From: Echinococcus granulosus
Taxonomy: Eukaryota; Platyhelminthes; Cestoda; Cyclophyllidea; Taeniidae
NCBI RefSeq assembly: GCF_000524195.1
Contig: NW_020170387.1
Coordinates: 131,576-195,575, forward strand
Direction of reading: 5' to 3'
Length of the DNA: 64,000 bases
A model generated the notes under the pieces. That model was not told the DNA's origin and made no database searches. It saw only the letters and a list, made by a program, of their open reading frames with translations. Of this stretch, positions 1 to 12,600 are shown piece by piece; the first letter of the stretch is position 1; each line of letters starts with the position of its first letter. Made by a program: the position numbers and the translations under genes.

Positions 1-276
1 GCTCCTCTTGATGGCGACTTACCTGCTCCTTCACGGGAGGCAGAGGTTTGCGAGTTAGGCTCTCAAGAGATAGTCGATTCGAGTCGCTCATCTTGTGCTT
101 ACAAGAATGCCTACCCCTGTCATCGGCATGACCAATTTTTCGACGTGGATCACCCACATGCTCACACCGAATCAGAGGGTTGCCCTGTACAGCAGCGTCT
201 TCAAATTGCCTGTGATGTTGGAATCTGGATGCGAGCGCCGAATTCCCCATTAACAAGCGCAAGTCGTGTGCGTTGA
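1..276 (+). CDS. Probable 3'-terminal exon of an unidentified gene (partial)
   Basis: Reading frame 1 is open from the first base of the window to a TGA at 274-276, giving 91 residues with no in-frame start, so it would be the end of a gene lying to the left. The translation is coding-like: acidic and Ser-rich at first, then a His/Asp-rich stretch (HRHDQFFDVDHPHAHTESEG), and it ends in LTSASRVR. No family was recognised. GC content is higher than in the following 3 kb, and a candidate poly(A) signal follows at 883. It could still be a chance open frame. The upstream boundary cannot be seen. Confidence 0.45.
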   Translation, partial: APLDGDLPAPSREAEVCELGSQEIVDSSRSSCAYKNAYPCHRHDQFFDVDHPHAHTESEGCPVQQRLQIACDVGIWMRAPNSPLTSASRVR

Positions 277-3200
277 ACGGTTTTGTAACAAGCACAACAC
301 CATGCCGTTTCAAATTGTCCGACGTCCCACCTGAATCCTGAGGCAAAATTATCGATCGACATTTTTGAAAAGAACATACTCTTGCTCTTACAGCTTGATA
401 GGGCATCGCCATCCTCGACCACTTTCATGTTCAAACGAATTTCGTCAATCGGAATCATTATAAGTTGCAACAGAAGTTGTAACTCACTCAAACTTTTGTT
501 AGGGCACTTAAAGTCATATTACCTCCTTATAATTACAAAGACCACATCCAAATTAAACGGTTTGAATACGTGGTAAAATCTATTGACGCATGAGTAATGC
601 TTCATCTCCTCTGGAGTAAGCATCAGGATCGAGTAAAATTGTTTCATTTTCGGTAAAAAAAAAAACAGGAAGGAACCATCTTTTCTAGCCTAAAACATAT
701 TTGAACAACTTACGTTTTGAAGTGGTTTAAATTAAATTGAATTTCGGTATGGGTTTGCGAGTATCGAAGTGAACTTAGTTCGACTTTATTCGTTCATTTC
801 TACTTAATTCAAACCTTTTCCTCAAAGGCGTGATCTTGCGCTGTCAAACACTTCACAGGAAATGTCTGTTTTGTTTGCTCTTAATAAAGATACGTCACCA
901 TGATTCGCGGGGTGCCAAGATAGCTTGCGTCTGAAACCATCACTTGGGTAGTGAATGGTGGTAGGTCGGTCTGGAGTTCCATCGTATTTCATGCAATCGC
1001 ATCGAGTACTCATGGACAAAAAGCTGCCAACACATTGCACTAGGCTCCTCAGGTAAATTAAACACGAGAAAGGCGATAAGCATAGGTCTCACTTCCACTG
1101 CGAAGAGTTGGCTACATTTCGTGGGTAGGTTTAACATGCAATGTTAAAACACAAAGACGACTCGAATGCACTTGAAAAGGTTTTTCCGTTTCTTCCAAGT
1201 TAAATATAGGTTAAAAGGTTAAAGGGACCATAAATCACCAACGAATCGGCATTTTCCAAATGGGCTAAAACCCGTAGACCAATATTTGAAAAACAATGCT
1301 TGTAAGCGGTCGCAGTTCAAAAGAAAGATTTGCGTTTAAATCGTTACTTCATGAGTCAGTTGGATCTGTAGAGCCCTGAGACTCCTCTGAAGATAAAAGA
1401 AGTCATTACTCGGGTCGAATATATATTATCGATGCGGAGAAGGGGCTGGGGGCTACTGGCATGGTCTAAGGGCCAAGGCACAATGGTGAAGACTCAAAAT
1501 GGCCCCTTTAACAAATTGGAGAGTTAAACAAACAATTCAAGTATTACACATATGAAATTAATGCCCTACCTACCGTGTCCGTCGCTAGCGTGTTGCAACG
1601 GATAACAGACGTTCAAAATCAACTATCAGGTACTAGTCTTAACATTTTAAATCCCAGACTTTTGCAAACCTGCGTGTTGCCTACGGAATATAGCCTAATG
1701 GTTGGTCTATAAGACCGAGAAGTGCAAAAATGCCTAAAATTAAGCATAACAAAAACTTCAGCAAAATATTGGACCTACCGAACACTTTATATATTCTTGA
1801 CGAAAAAAGGTGATTTTAAACCTGCAGACATTAAAAAAGCATGCAAAAGAATGGCAACAAGCCAAGGTTTCTAGTTTTAAACCAAAACATTCTAATATCA
1901 TGTTCGGGTAGATTTCCTAACAACATCGCTGATTCAATAAATGATTAGTACTAGGACTCCAAATTTGCTATGGACTGTTTCAAGTTATTCATGTAATATG
2001 CTAGTTGTTTGTTTAGCTCTCTCGGTTTTTTGTAAACAGGCCAGTTAAAGGCGGCTTGGTATGCAGGTCATGCGAGTAGCCCCGATCCCTTCTGCATGTA
2101 GACAATACATGCTCCACTCGAGCATTCTGCCTTAAATCGTCCCAAGGGAAGTCTTAAGGCGCCACATTTTATAGCCAAATAATTGTCTATAACAAAAGTG
2201 CAATAACTCGGTATTTTACTTAACTCTGTAGTTACCTACATGAGAAGTCCAGCCACTGCGGGTTGTGTTCCCACTCCGCGCCATGGCATTCAGAATATAC
2301 CAGTAGCTTCCTAATCCTTCTGCACCTTAGTAATATGTGGTCATTCACTCCACTGGCTTACTATGACTCTAACGTAGACCCGAAACATTACATTGGTGGT
2401 GATGGTGAGCAAACTCAACACAACTCGCCTGTCTTCTAGGCCTCAACACTAAACCCTGGCGTCCCGGAAAAGGGCATCCACCTTAAATGGATGAATCTAC
2501 AAAAAACTTGACTTTTAACAGATGGGTAAAAATGACGTCTACTCTGGGTCATTACTTAAATTACCTGTTCTGTAAGAATACTATTAACAAATGAAGCGTC
2601 ATTACCAAGCTGAAACCGTGTGGGAAAGCGCATTACGTAGCGATAAGGAGGACTAAACTCAGCGTGTTGGTAGAGAGAGCTATCTTAAATCTTACCTTTT
2701 ACCAAATGGTTCTGCTTTGGGGCTAATGGTATCACGAATAGCGACTAGCATATATAGTGCTTTCGCTGTAGATCATGGTCCCATCTTAAACTACATGCCA
2801 AATAGGCGCTGTCTTAGTGCCTAAAGTGTTTCCTTATATCATAAGAAATCTTAGTGATAGGAGGGAAAATGTATTGCTAACGTAGAGAAGAGCTGAGGCT
2901 ACTGGCATAGAGAGGTGACTGTGGCGTCTTGGGAAAGTACAGGCTACGAAGCCTTTAGTGGTAGCGTAACCAGCCGCAAAGTCAAATAATAAACCAAAGC
3001 ACTTTACTGTGTTACGACTTGAGGGAAGACTGGGGTTCTACAAAATATTAGCAAATTACTTACATAGCTACAATTTTTTTAGCAACACTTTTGGAGCAGG
3101 AATTTCCTACAATAGTATGAGGTGGTAAACTTAACTTTAGCATTCCATACCAAATTCAGAATCGTGTGATTTGTCAGTAAAGTCTAAGTTGAGCGTACGA

Positions 3201-3487
3201 CCGATTTGATCTTGAAGGTCAGTTGTTCTTTTAGCGAACTTTTGCTAAAAGCGCAATGTATCGATGAGGTCGGTCACGACTTCACATGTGCTTGTACTGA
3301 TTTCGTTCGAATGATTTAATGGTCTCATGCGTGTCTTTCCTCTAAGTTATGATCTCCCCAAATAATTTTATGGCTGGCTGTCCATAATTTGTGTACTGTG
3401 GTGACACCAATTGTCATTCATTTTGCTTTTTGTCGATTTAAGTCAGGTAGGACTTGTCGTAGTCTGTCTCGTGTTTTTCTATAGAAA
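277..3487. other. Intergenic region, AT-rich, no gene seen
   Basis: This is the 3' flank of the left-edge exon and the 5' flank of the adapter gene. Short open frames on both strands (for example minus 822-1040) have no splice signals or recognisable protein and are treated as chance. An A-run lies near 654-665. Nothing else was identified. Confidence 0.6.
883..888 (+). terminator. Candidate poly(A) signal AATAAA
   Basis: The canonical AATAAA lies about 610 bases past the stop codon at 274-276. It is the nearest canonical signal and could end the mRNA of the left-edge gene. The assignment is by position only. Confidence 0.25.
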
Positions 3488-3691
3488 ATGCCAATTAAAC
3501 TTCGAGGGCGCACGAAGTACAAACCTTCTGAGGACTCAGGTCAAGGGGAAGGCAATAATCACCCAGACTGTGTAAAACCTCAAAAGTCAAAGACTCTACT
3601 CTGGCGGCTCTTTTCATCTCGCCGTTCAGTAGATAACACCTCACCGGCTAGTCAACCAGGCGATATCCCCTCTTGCGTCTATGAAAGTGGC
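3488..3691 (+). CDS. Adapter gene exon E1 (distal first coding exon)
   Basis: The exon starts at the ATG at 3488, only 3 bases after a TTTTTCTATAG acceptor (AG 3483-3484), which suggests a spliced 5' UTR or spliced-leader addition. It ends at a consensus GTGAGT (3692), phase 0, after 68 residues. The product begins MPIKLRGRTKYKP, is basic, and carries KPQKSKTLLWRLFSSRRS, which resembles a motif in exon E4. Because AG|AAA ATG is also in frame, E1 could be an internal exon of a still longer transcript. Confidence 0.6.
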
Positions 3692-6600
3692 GTGAGTATT
3701 CATTTCCATTCATCGTTGGATAAATTGCGCATTGTTTCTGATTTGTACGTAAGTATTCCCACTCTTAATTACTCTCAAGATCTTATCTACATATCATCTG
3801 GATGCATGGCAGTTCTGACTTTCCAGTAAAATAAGTTTTTTCTTCACCTTTGGGCTTAAGAGTAGCGGACTCGCTGTCGTTTTCTAGTTCATTGACTAAT
3901 GGCTTAGCAAAGAATTGTAAAATTAGGTGTCCGATTAATTTACTCTTTACTCCAGTAAAGTGAATTTTAAATGGGCCATAATCTTGTTAACTGCTTTAAT
4001 AGCTAGCAAAAACAATTCAACTATGGGTTTATTCTTTTCTACTTGCTAACCGCATGCAATGAATTTGTAAGAAAATATTTTGATTTCCGCTAAAGGGACT
4101 GCGGCGGTTAGCGAGTGCTTATATTTTATGCTTTTTACATTCCCCACATATGTTACTTTCCCAATACCTATGATACGTGCTCTTTATGTTTCTGTGTTGG
4201 ACCAGCCTTCCCCGTATTTTTTTTGCCAGTTAAGCTCTGAGTTCAGCATCAACAAATATGCATGTCTCACTTGCACAGATGAGAAATATTCAATCATCCA
4301 CTCCAAGAGGATGTTTAGTCTGCACTGGGTGTTCATTTGTTGCTCATTTTTATGCTTCTCTTGGTTGGAAAGACAGACTTATTGCTGGCACATTAAATCC
4401 TACTCTGACGTTGAAGTCCCCGGATTTGCGTTTGCCTCTGATTCACAAAGTTTGCAGGAGCCACTTTTGGTGTTGTTCATTTGATACTAGGCTCTCATTT
4501 CCGTCCCTTTATCCGACCATCTGCTGAGTCCTATTCACATCGTCAATTTTTTTGTAACTGTTGCTTTCTGCTTTTTTCCTAATCAAATCAATTTTCACCG
4601 TCATTGGTGTGATTACATCAGCAAACAAAGTACATTTTTCTCTTCGTTTTTGGTTTTGTACGAAAATTTATTTCAAGCTGAATTTCAAATATGTTAGCTC
4701 CGAAAGGTCTTGCCACCGAAGTGATATTTGGCTACTACTGGAATATTCACTAGGCCTATGTAGGCCTAGTTTGATTTTTCATGAATACCACTTGGTCGCA
4801 TCCCTTTTTACGTCACTACCATGACTAATTGTTCGCCTTCATGGCTTCGTAAAATATTGCGATCCCACGGTTTCACCTAAGAAGTACCAACATTTATTTG
4901 ATTCTTTCCATTGCTTTTTGCTGCTCTCTGCACATCTCTGATCCCCGTCTCGTGATTATTCGCTTCCCAAAATTCCGCTTTACATTGACATTCTAAATCA
5001 TAATTACCCACTGTCTCCCCATTAGAGAAAATGCCAAATTTGATGTCGTCGGAAAATAGGTGGGAGGGGAGGGGTAGATGCTCTCGTGCCTCCTTATTTC
5101 CGCGCACAATTTAGTTTATTTTCTAAACATGATTTACCACTTTTGTTAAGTGACTGCATACTCTGCTAAAACGCCCACGAATCTCACACGGATTGAGCCT
5201 TAGTCCCGATCTTACCGGTTCTAGTTTTTTTTCCCAAATCTCAGAATCACTTCTGCTTTGGGAGTGATATGCTGTATTGTAGAGGTCACTAGTGCTGTCT
5301 CTCGAGTTCTACTACATGGTTCGAGTTTTGATGTCATAGCTTCAATCTTACTCTCTTAAAAAATGTCTGTGTTTATAAACACACTTCACGACTGTTTGTA
5401 CAGGTGTGTACTGCATCGTCGTTACCATATATGCAGTGGAATGTTAGAGTGCATGTATTTTTACGAGAGAAATCTTCTCCTTATCTTCTCACCTAGATTA
5501 AGCGTTCAACCGTTCGTATGATCCGACTTTTTCTGTACCACTGATGAATGCAGGAGCCGGCAATTTTGAAAGCTGTCTAGTTTTGTTTACGTTAAACTGT
5601 TAAAATCTTATTAAGACAGGCCTTTATTGAACTGGACTAATCCAATTGGCCAGGATGGCAGCTGTGTTGTCCGGAGTAAAACTTGCCCAATACGCTGAAA
5701 CTCAAGTGCTATACAGAATAAAGACCTCTCGAGGGACCTAATTTTTATGAAGTCGAGAATTCGTCCATCACTGAGCCCTCAGAAAAATCCGTTATCGGTC
5801 GTCATTGACCATCTCTCAAGCCTTGTGAAAGGTATTTCCTGTCGACGAGTTCGCTATGGCCATCAGCAAAACAGTTGAACTTTTTATCCCTTTTCATTGG
5901 TCCAATTTTGCCGGTTCTTCATATCCTTATTAATTTTTTTTCTATGAAGAAGATACCAAACCACTGTTATGATGTACTAATGATTCCTCGAGAAAGAAGC
6001 ATCTTGAGTACAGGTTCTTAGGTGAGATACCCTGCATTTTTCCTCATGGAAAGAACTTCACTTGATGGTAGAGACATGCGTAGGTTTTTTACGTGCAAAC
6101 AAAGCCCATCCATTGTATTGCATCGCATCGTTCTATGGCCCCGCCTTTATCGCGTGACAGATGTTTGGCAGGAGGAATTCGACCTTGAAACGGACTAACC
6201 TGGTGATGACGCTCTCTTCACACTTCTCCCAACCTTAGCCCATCTGTCCCCTCTCCCTTCATTTGCGTGGCGCTCTCGCACATGCATATACACATGCACA
6301 ATCGTCCGCATCGTTTATGTCCGAAATTCATACATATCCACCTACGCACCCACATACACACCAAGCATATGCCGTTCTGTGTCGTGGCGTCTTTCCAGCA
6401 AACTCTGAACCGTGTGCATATCTTTGGAGTCCAAATACTACGTCCCGATTAACCCGTCAGAGCTCTATAGCACACGAACTGACCTCTCCAAAAGATTGAT
6501 TTTTTCCCGTATTTCTGTCAGTTACTTATTCACAAACGCTGCTAATGGACTATTTATTCAGGATTCTTATGCTTGCTGGGTTTATTAGTCAAATGTGAAG

Positions 6601-9600
6601 TAGCTTCGTGGAAAAAAAAACATTGGTTTCGCGAGACACTACAGTAAGTCACCCTTTTTGTGAACGCAAAACTAAGTACAAATAGACAGTTTCTCCTACT
6701 TTTTGGTGAAAATTTTGCCGTCACTCAACAATGGACGAATTGGTTCATTTGGTTTTCCAAGACACTAGGAGTTAACGTTAAACTTTATGGTACTGTTTGG
6801 CGACTTCCATCCATTACTATGATTCTATTGCGTTCGCCGCAGAGCTTTACAAGCTACAATTCTTCCCATTTCAGGCCACTTATGACACCGTGATCTGATT
6901 CTTTGCATTTCAAATGATATATTTGGTGCTATTTTTAAATACTTACTCGGATTTAATCAATTTTGAATGATCTTGCTTCAGCTGCGATGACATTTAGCTA
7001 GACCTGCGTGATATTAGACAATGAATTATTAACACAGTCATAAAAGTGGCCGGTAATACTGCCATTAGAGCTCAAATTTCATTTTTCTTATTAGTAAAAG
7101 ACTGAAGGAGAGTCTAAGCTCCCTACCTCGTTTGGAAATTGTTATTTTTTCCCTATTCCTCAGTCCAGTTAATGAAAAGCGACGCCTCAGAAGCTGGCTG
7201 TTTTTAGACCAAATACATGACAAGGTGGGTGGATGATGGCGTGAAAAAAAATAATAACTTTATCCACTCATTCGACCAACCGGCGTCACATGACAAACCT
7301 GTGTCTGGATGGTAGCTGAATTTATACCATCTGATCCAAAGGCTCTTTTGCGCAGATAATTCTATCACTCATCATGCTTCTCCACCTAGTACGCTGAGGC
7401 TATGCATTTTCGTCTATCATTCGTGGTTATATTTTCTACGAATCGTATTCCAAAGGTTGATGCAACAGGACAATAAATGTATCCTTTTTACAACTGCCGT
7501 TTCTTGCCCAACCTAATGGATTTTGCTCGTTTTTAAATAGTTAGGGCTTATTTCGCCAACAAAACTATCTTAAGTTTGTTTGTTGTTATGTCCGGACTTC
7601 CGTCTTGTGATTAGCATTTGTGGCGCATTCGAGTCAAACAAAGTGGGGGCTTTCTAGGCCATTCTTCTTTCAGTAAAAAAAGTCATAGAATATTTTCTGC
7701 CTCAGCCTAGTGATTAGCACAAGTTCCTAAGATTGGGTGGCTACGATTTTTTCGACAAATTTATCCACTCTTCAACGAGTGAAGTGATACGCGCACAATG
7801 TGAGCGCAATAGCCATTCTGCGTCGGCTCCGTGATTGCGCTGCTCTTTTTTGACACGAATGATGGGTTCGGTCGTGCAGTGAAACTGTCGTTTTGCTTTT
7901 TATTTGATGAATGAAATCCATTTGTTTTCCTTCCGCCCCATCCCTTCCCCACCCCGCAGCCACATGGCATGTGGACCTTGTGGATGTGAGGTGTTTTTGC
8001 TGTCGGGGCGAGGCAGCAGACTAGGCGAAACTGTACCGAAATGTAGCGGAAAAACCAGCCGTGTATTCGCTATTCCGTCCACTTCTAGATGGTGCGTTTC
8101 TGTGTTAATCAATTCTACCATTTCTTATCCCAAAGTACCCAACTTTCTCTATTCCTCCAACTTTTCAAGTATGCCCAGGCTTGTCCTTGCTCCCTATTAT
8201 TTTACTTGCCGATGTTTGAACCAATAAATGGCCCTATTAGTTTTAAGGAAAAGCAAACCATTTTAATGATTTTAAAAATGAGGAGGGTTTACTATCTACC
8301 ATTTTATTCCCGAAACGTCGCTAAAAGTTGTATATGACGAGTACATAATTACCTACCCATGAAGTGATTAGCTGGCTTTCTAGGATGCACGCAGAGCGAA
8401 TAAGAATGTTTTCTCATATAACGACACATTCCTTCATTTTCACGAGACAGAAAAGTAGGGGAAGTTCTTCTCGTAACAGCAATTAGTCTGTAGCTTCTCA
8501 GCTTTCTTCCACACATTTGTAAGTTTAAGTATTTTTGTCGAAAGCGTTTAACAAAATTGTCAAGTATTTACTCAACTTGTTTTTAGCTCTGAACAGTTCA
8601 TGTAACAAACAAGGAGGGTATTTTGAAGCTACCCCACTCCAAACAAACTACCTTTAGGGTATGAAGGTTTAAGAAAAGGTGGAATGATACATGCTGTTGA
8701 AATATCTTTAGATTTAAACAAACTGCCGATTCGCACCACCTTGTCAAATGGACATGGAATTAGTACATTTCTTGATGCAAGTTGCCATATCTTCGTGACA
8801 GTTCATCCAGAAAGCTACCGACTACATGGCAAACATTAGACGTTAAATTCAAAAAAGCTAAAGAGATCCGAATGCTTCATCCGATGGATAACATCCTCAA
8901 GTAATTTTTGTTGGTGATTATAATATGAATATGGTGCTAATAACTATATGCCTTTGCTAAATAATTGTTTACAACTGTAAGAAAATATCCGTTTCTTACA
9001 CCACTGCACGGGTGTTTTGGAGGCCCAGCGACCGTGTTATGTGGGAGGGCTAAAAGTTGCATGAACAAGTGAATGCTAGATGAGGATGTACACCGACAAG
9101 TATTGTAGACGATCCATCCTCTCCAAAAATTGCGATCTCGGCACTTGCACTTTACCAACTACCACCATTACTATCATCATCTGCGATCTTGCTGACCTTT
9201 AAGCAGTGCATGAAAATATCATCCGGTTTCGTGCGTTGTGTTTCTTTAGACCGAACCAATCGTGAAATAGAGTTTTTTACTGCTATTATACACAACTTCC
9301 TTCTCGATAGTCACACAGACGATGATATGGATTGAGTTAAATAATTCAAGTTGTAGTGTTGGTGGTGGGGCATTGTGTTTATGCCTACCTCTGAAAACAA
9401 AGGGGAGTATGTGGGGGGGGGAGGGAGAAAGAGCTAATTTATCTGCCACTTACTAAAAACAGTAGCTCAGACGCGGCATCTGAAAGCCACACTCAGACTC
9501 TCATCGGTAAAGCTGTTTGCTTCAAAATTGAGATTTTCGTTGGTCACCTCAAATGTGGAATTTCTTGGCCATTGTAGAGCCTTGTAACCTACCTACTTTC

Positions 9601-12600
9601 ATTGTTATTTTTAGACAAATTTGCCCCTAAACACGGTCTAATGCTATATCCCTGTAGGAAAATATGCAAATCATGAATTTTCAATAATATCTGATGCTAC
9701 AGCGCAATTACTTTTATGACCCATCGCCTTTCGTGTAAAGCAGTTGGGCTATTTGCAACGGGATGCTTCAATCATTCCAGTTTCTCCAGGCATTTGAAGT
9801 TCCGACTTAAGTGCTATTGAAGAATTATGATTACTGCCCTATTTTATGACCATATGAGTCTATGTAAATTTCAGCCCCTATTAATAAATGCCGCTTCAGT
9901 TTTATTTGCAAATAAAGTAGTGATTCTTGTATCAGAACTCTCGCCACAACTGTTCTCCTTTAGCTTGCACAAAACGGTGCTCGATGGGCATTCTCCTTCA
10001 GTGGGATTGAATGCCGTCCCTGCCCAGCAACAAACCGTTTCACTTGTACAACTGTGCAAAAGCAGTATCACGTTTTTGCTACTTTTTCTCCCTTTACCTT
10101 AGTAATGAGTATTTTTTCGTCCAGTAGGTTATCCCTCTTGTTGGATATCAGCTGTGCAAAATACTCGGTAGTACTGACTGACTATAATTAACAATATAAT
10201 CTCCGATGGACAGTTTCTGCATCTCAAGCAGCTTTGATAAAACTTAATGACTTATTGGTATTTTCAGTTTTACCAATTATTTCAAACGGTATTCGCTTGT
10301 TTAGATAAAGTTGTCAGACCTAACGCATGACATTTATCCTGATGACTTGATAAGGGCCAAATCCGTTTCTCTATTGGGTGTTCTTCCAACATATTTCAAA
10401 TTCCTTCATAATTTATGGGGCTGCATTTCCGATACATCACCTAATAACTATTCCATCTACTAACCGATTAAATGTTGTGGGGGCAATTTGGAGATTTACT
10501 CCATTTTCCACCTACCTATCTAAAATCCGTTGAGTTTACTTAAGAACCATTAATTTCGACAGACCCCTGTGTATTTAAAGGCTTCCGCCTGATAAGTCTG
10601 GCCTCCAGAAAGCCAGCAGTTCTGCAAGGTGCTAATAATCCTCATCGCACGCAGTATTTATACTGCCTTCCCTCCACGTTCTCTAGACGTTTGTTTATAC
10701 GATCCATATCAGGCCATCTGCAACTAGCTATTCTGGATACAGTCTGTCTTCTACAACTATAAATGGTTCCCTCCACGGAATTAATGCAAATTAGTAGTTT
10801 CTATGTGCTTGTTTTTGATATCGCAGAATTTGATTCTTATCCGTGAACGTTTTATTATCCCGCGATGGGGCCATTGTGGAGATTTTCGTACTGTTATGCC
10901 ACAATCGCGCTAATATACCATGAAATACTGGTTCGCTGTTCGAACATCTATTGCGTTAGGGTATCCACTCACCTTTTAAATTGGACGTTTTCGTGCATGA
11001 GGTAAACTCCTTTTTTTCCTTTGTGCTTCTGCTAATATGGTGAGTGAATTTTACTTTTTAATAGACCTACAGACGATGTATAATTAAGGGACCCATTCAG
11101 AACCGTGGTTGTAAAGATCAGCCCATTGCCGAAGTAACCACGGCCTGTTCGCCAAATGATACAGAGACGAGAAGTGGGGTTAATTAATTAACGGGTCTGC
11201 CAAATGCTGTGCGAAAGTTCATGCAAAGATGGGAGTGGACCTACGGCCGTGATCATTGTCCTGGGTGTTTGTTAACTCTGTGCAGCGGGTGTTAAGGTAT
11301 AGACAGGGGTTTGCACCTATCTCGATATCACCGCACTGACTCACCCGGTTTACCTCTGCACCTGTGTCGAGACCACAACCACGGCCATTCGGAACTGTCT
11401 GCTGTCTGTTTTCAACATTAAGGTTAACAATGCTAGTTATTTCCATTGAAAAAAAAAGTGGTTTCGTCCTAGCACTTATAGAACGCTCATCATCAGGGCC
11501 TGTCTCAGGAGGAAACCCCTCGGCAGAGCCCAAACGTAATTATCCTTGTTTTAGCCTTAAACACTTTTTGGGATGCGAGTTGGAGCAGTCAGTTATAACA
11601 GCCTGGTAAAGAATGTGAAGTCGGGCTCAGGTAAGAAAATCAAGCCTCGCGTATATGTGACACTGGCAGCGAAAATATCAAACGACTTCGAGACGTTAAT
11701 ATTTTATTGAAGCATAGACACGAGAATGTATTTTGCTAGTCATCGCCACTAATAAAGCGTGGCCTGCCTATTCTACGTCAGTTTTCGTAAACCCAACCAG
11801 CAAGTGTCTTGCACGGGGATTTTAACTTCTGTAACCATTCCCACTTATTCCCTATAATAGACAGGCTTTTAGCATTCAAATCACCCCTTTTCATTCACCC
11901 ATTACAGGATCAGTCCTGTTTATGCAAAAAAGTGCCAAGCATTTAGATCAAGTACTTTACTCGAAAACTTGCTACACTCTAGTGATCGGGGAAACGAACA
12001 ACGAGCCAACTTCATGCCTGAGCAAATGTACGTAATTGCATATTCTATTGGCAACAATCGGCGCCGTCAATAACTTCCAGAGACCATTTTGAATCAAGCT
12101 AGTCATTTCTTTTTTTCATGTTCGGCTGAGCTATCGAATCCTCGCTTCTCAAATAAATTTTTAGAATTTTGGAGCTTATTTGATTTTATTTTGGATATCA
12201 CTAAATGCGGATTTTGACCCTCTGTTGAGACAGACGACATGATTTATGAAATACTTCCCAAGGCAGTATGAGTTCATATGGCCCAACCATAAATCATTAG
12301 CTATTTAATATTACTTCAAGCAAATGCTAGAAAAGGTAATTTTCGTTCTCTGCGGCTACGAATTTCTGCTTATCAACCAATGCAAAGCCGTGTACTACCT
12401 CGTTTTTTCTCCTTCGCACGTTGCTTCAATGGACTTATCTGCCGGAAGCCTGGTTACAAATGCCTGTAATTGCCATGCATACTGACACGCTGGACTGTTT
12501 TATGATACTCTCTGCTTTGGGCGGTATTTTGGGCGTTGCAGCAACTCCCTTTAAGTAAAACTCCTTTTGTCTAAGTTTACAGTAAATGCGTAAAAGGAAG

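Noticed and set aside
4080..4527. Two overlapping plus-strand frames (134 and 89 codons)
   Set aside because: They are rich in Phe, Cys and Ser as expected from T-rich DNA, with no splice phase matching E1 or E2 and no recognisable domain.
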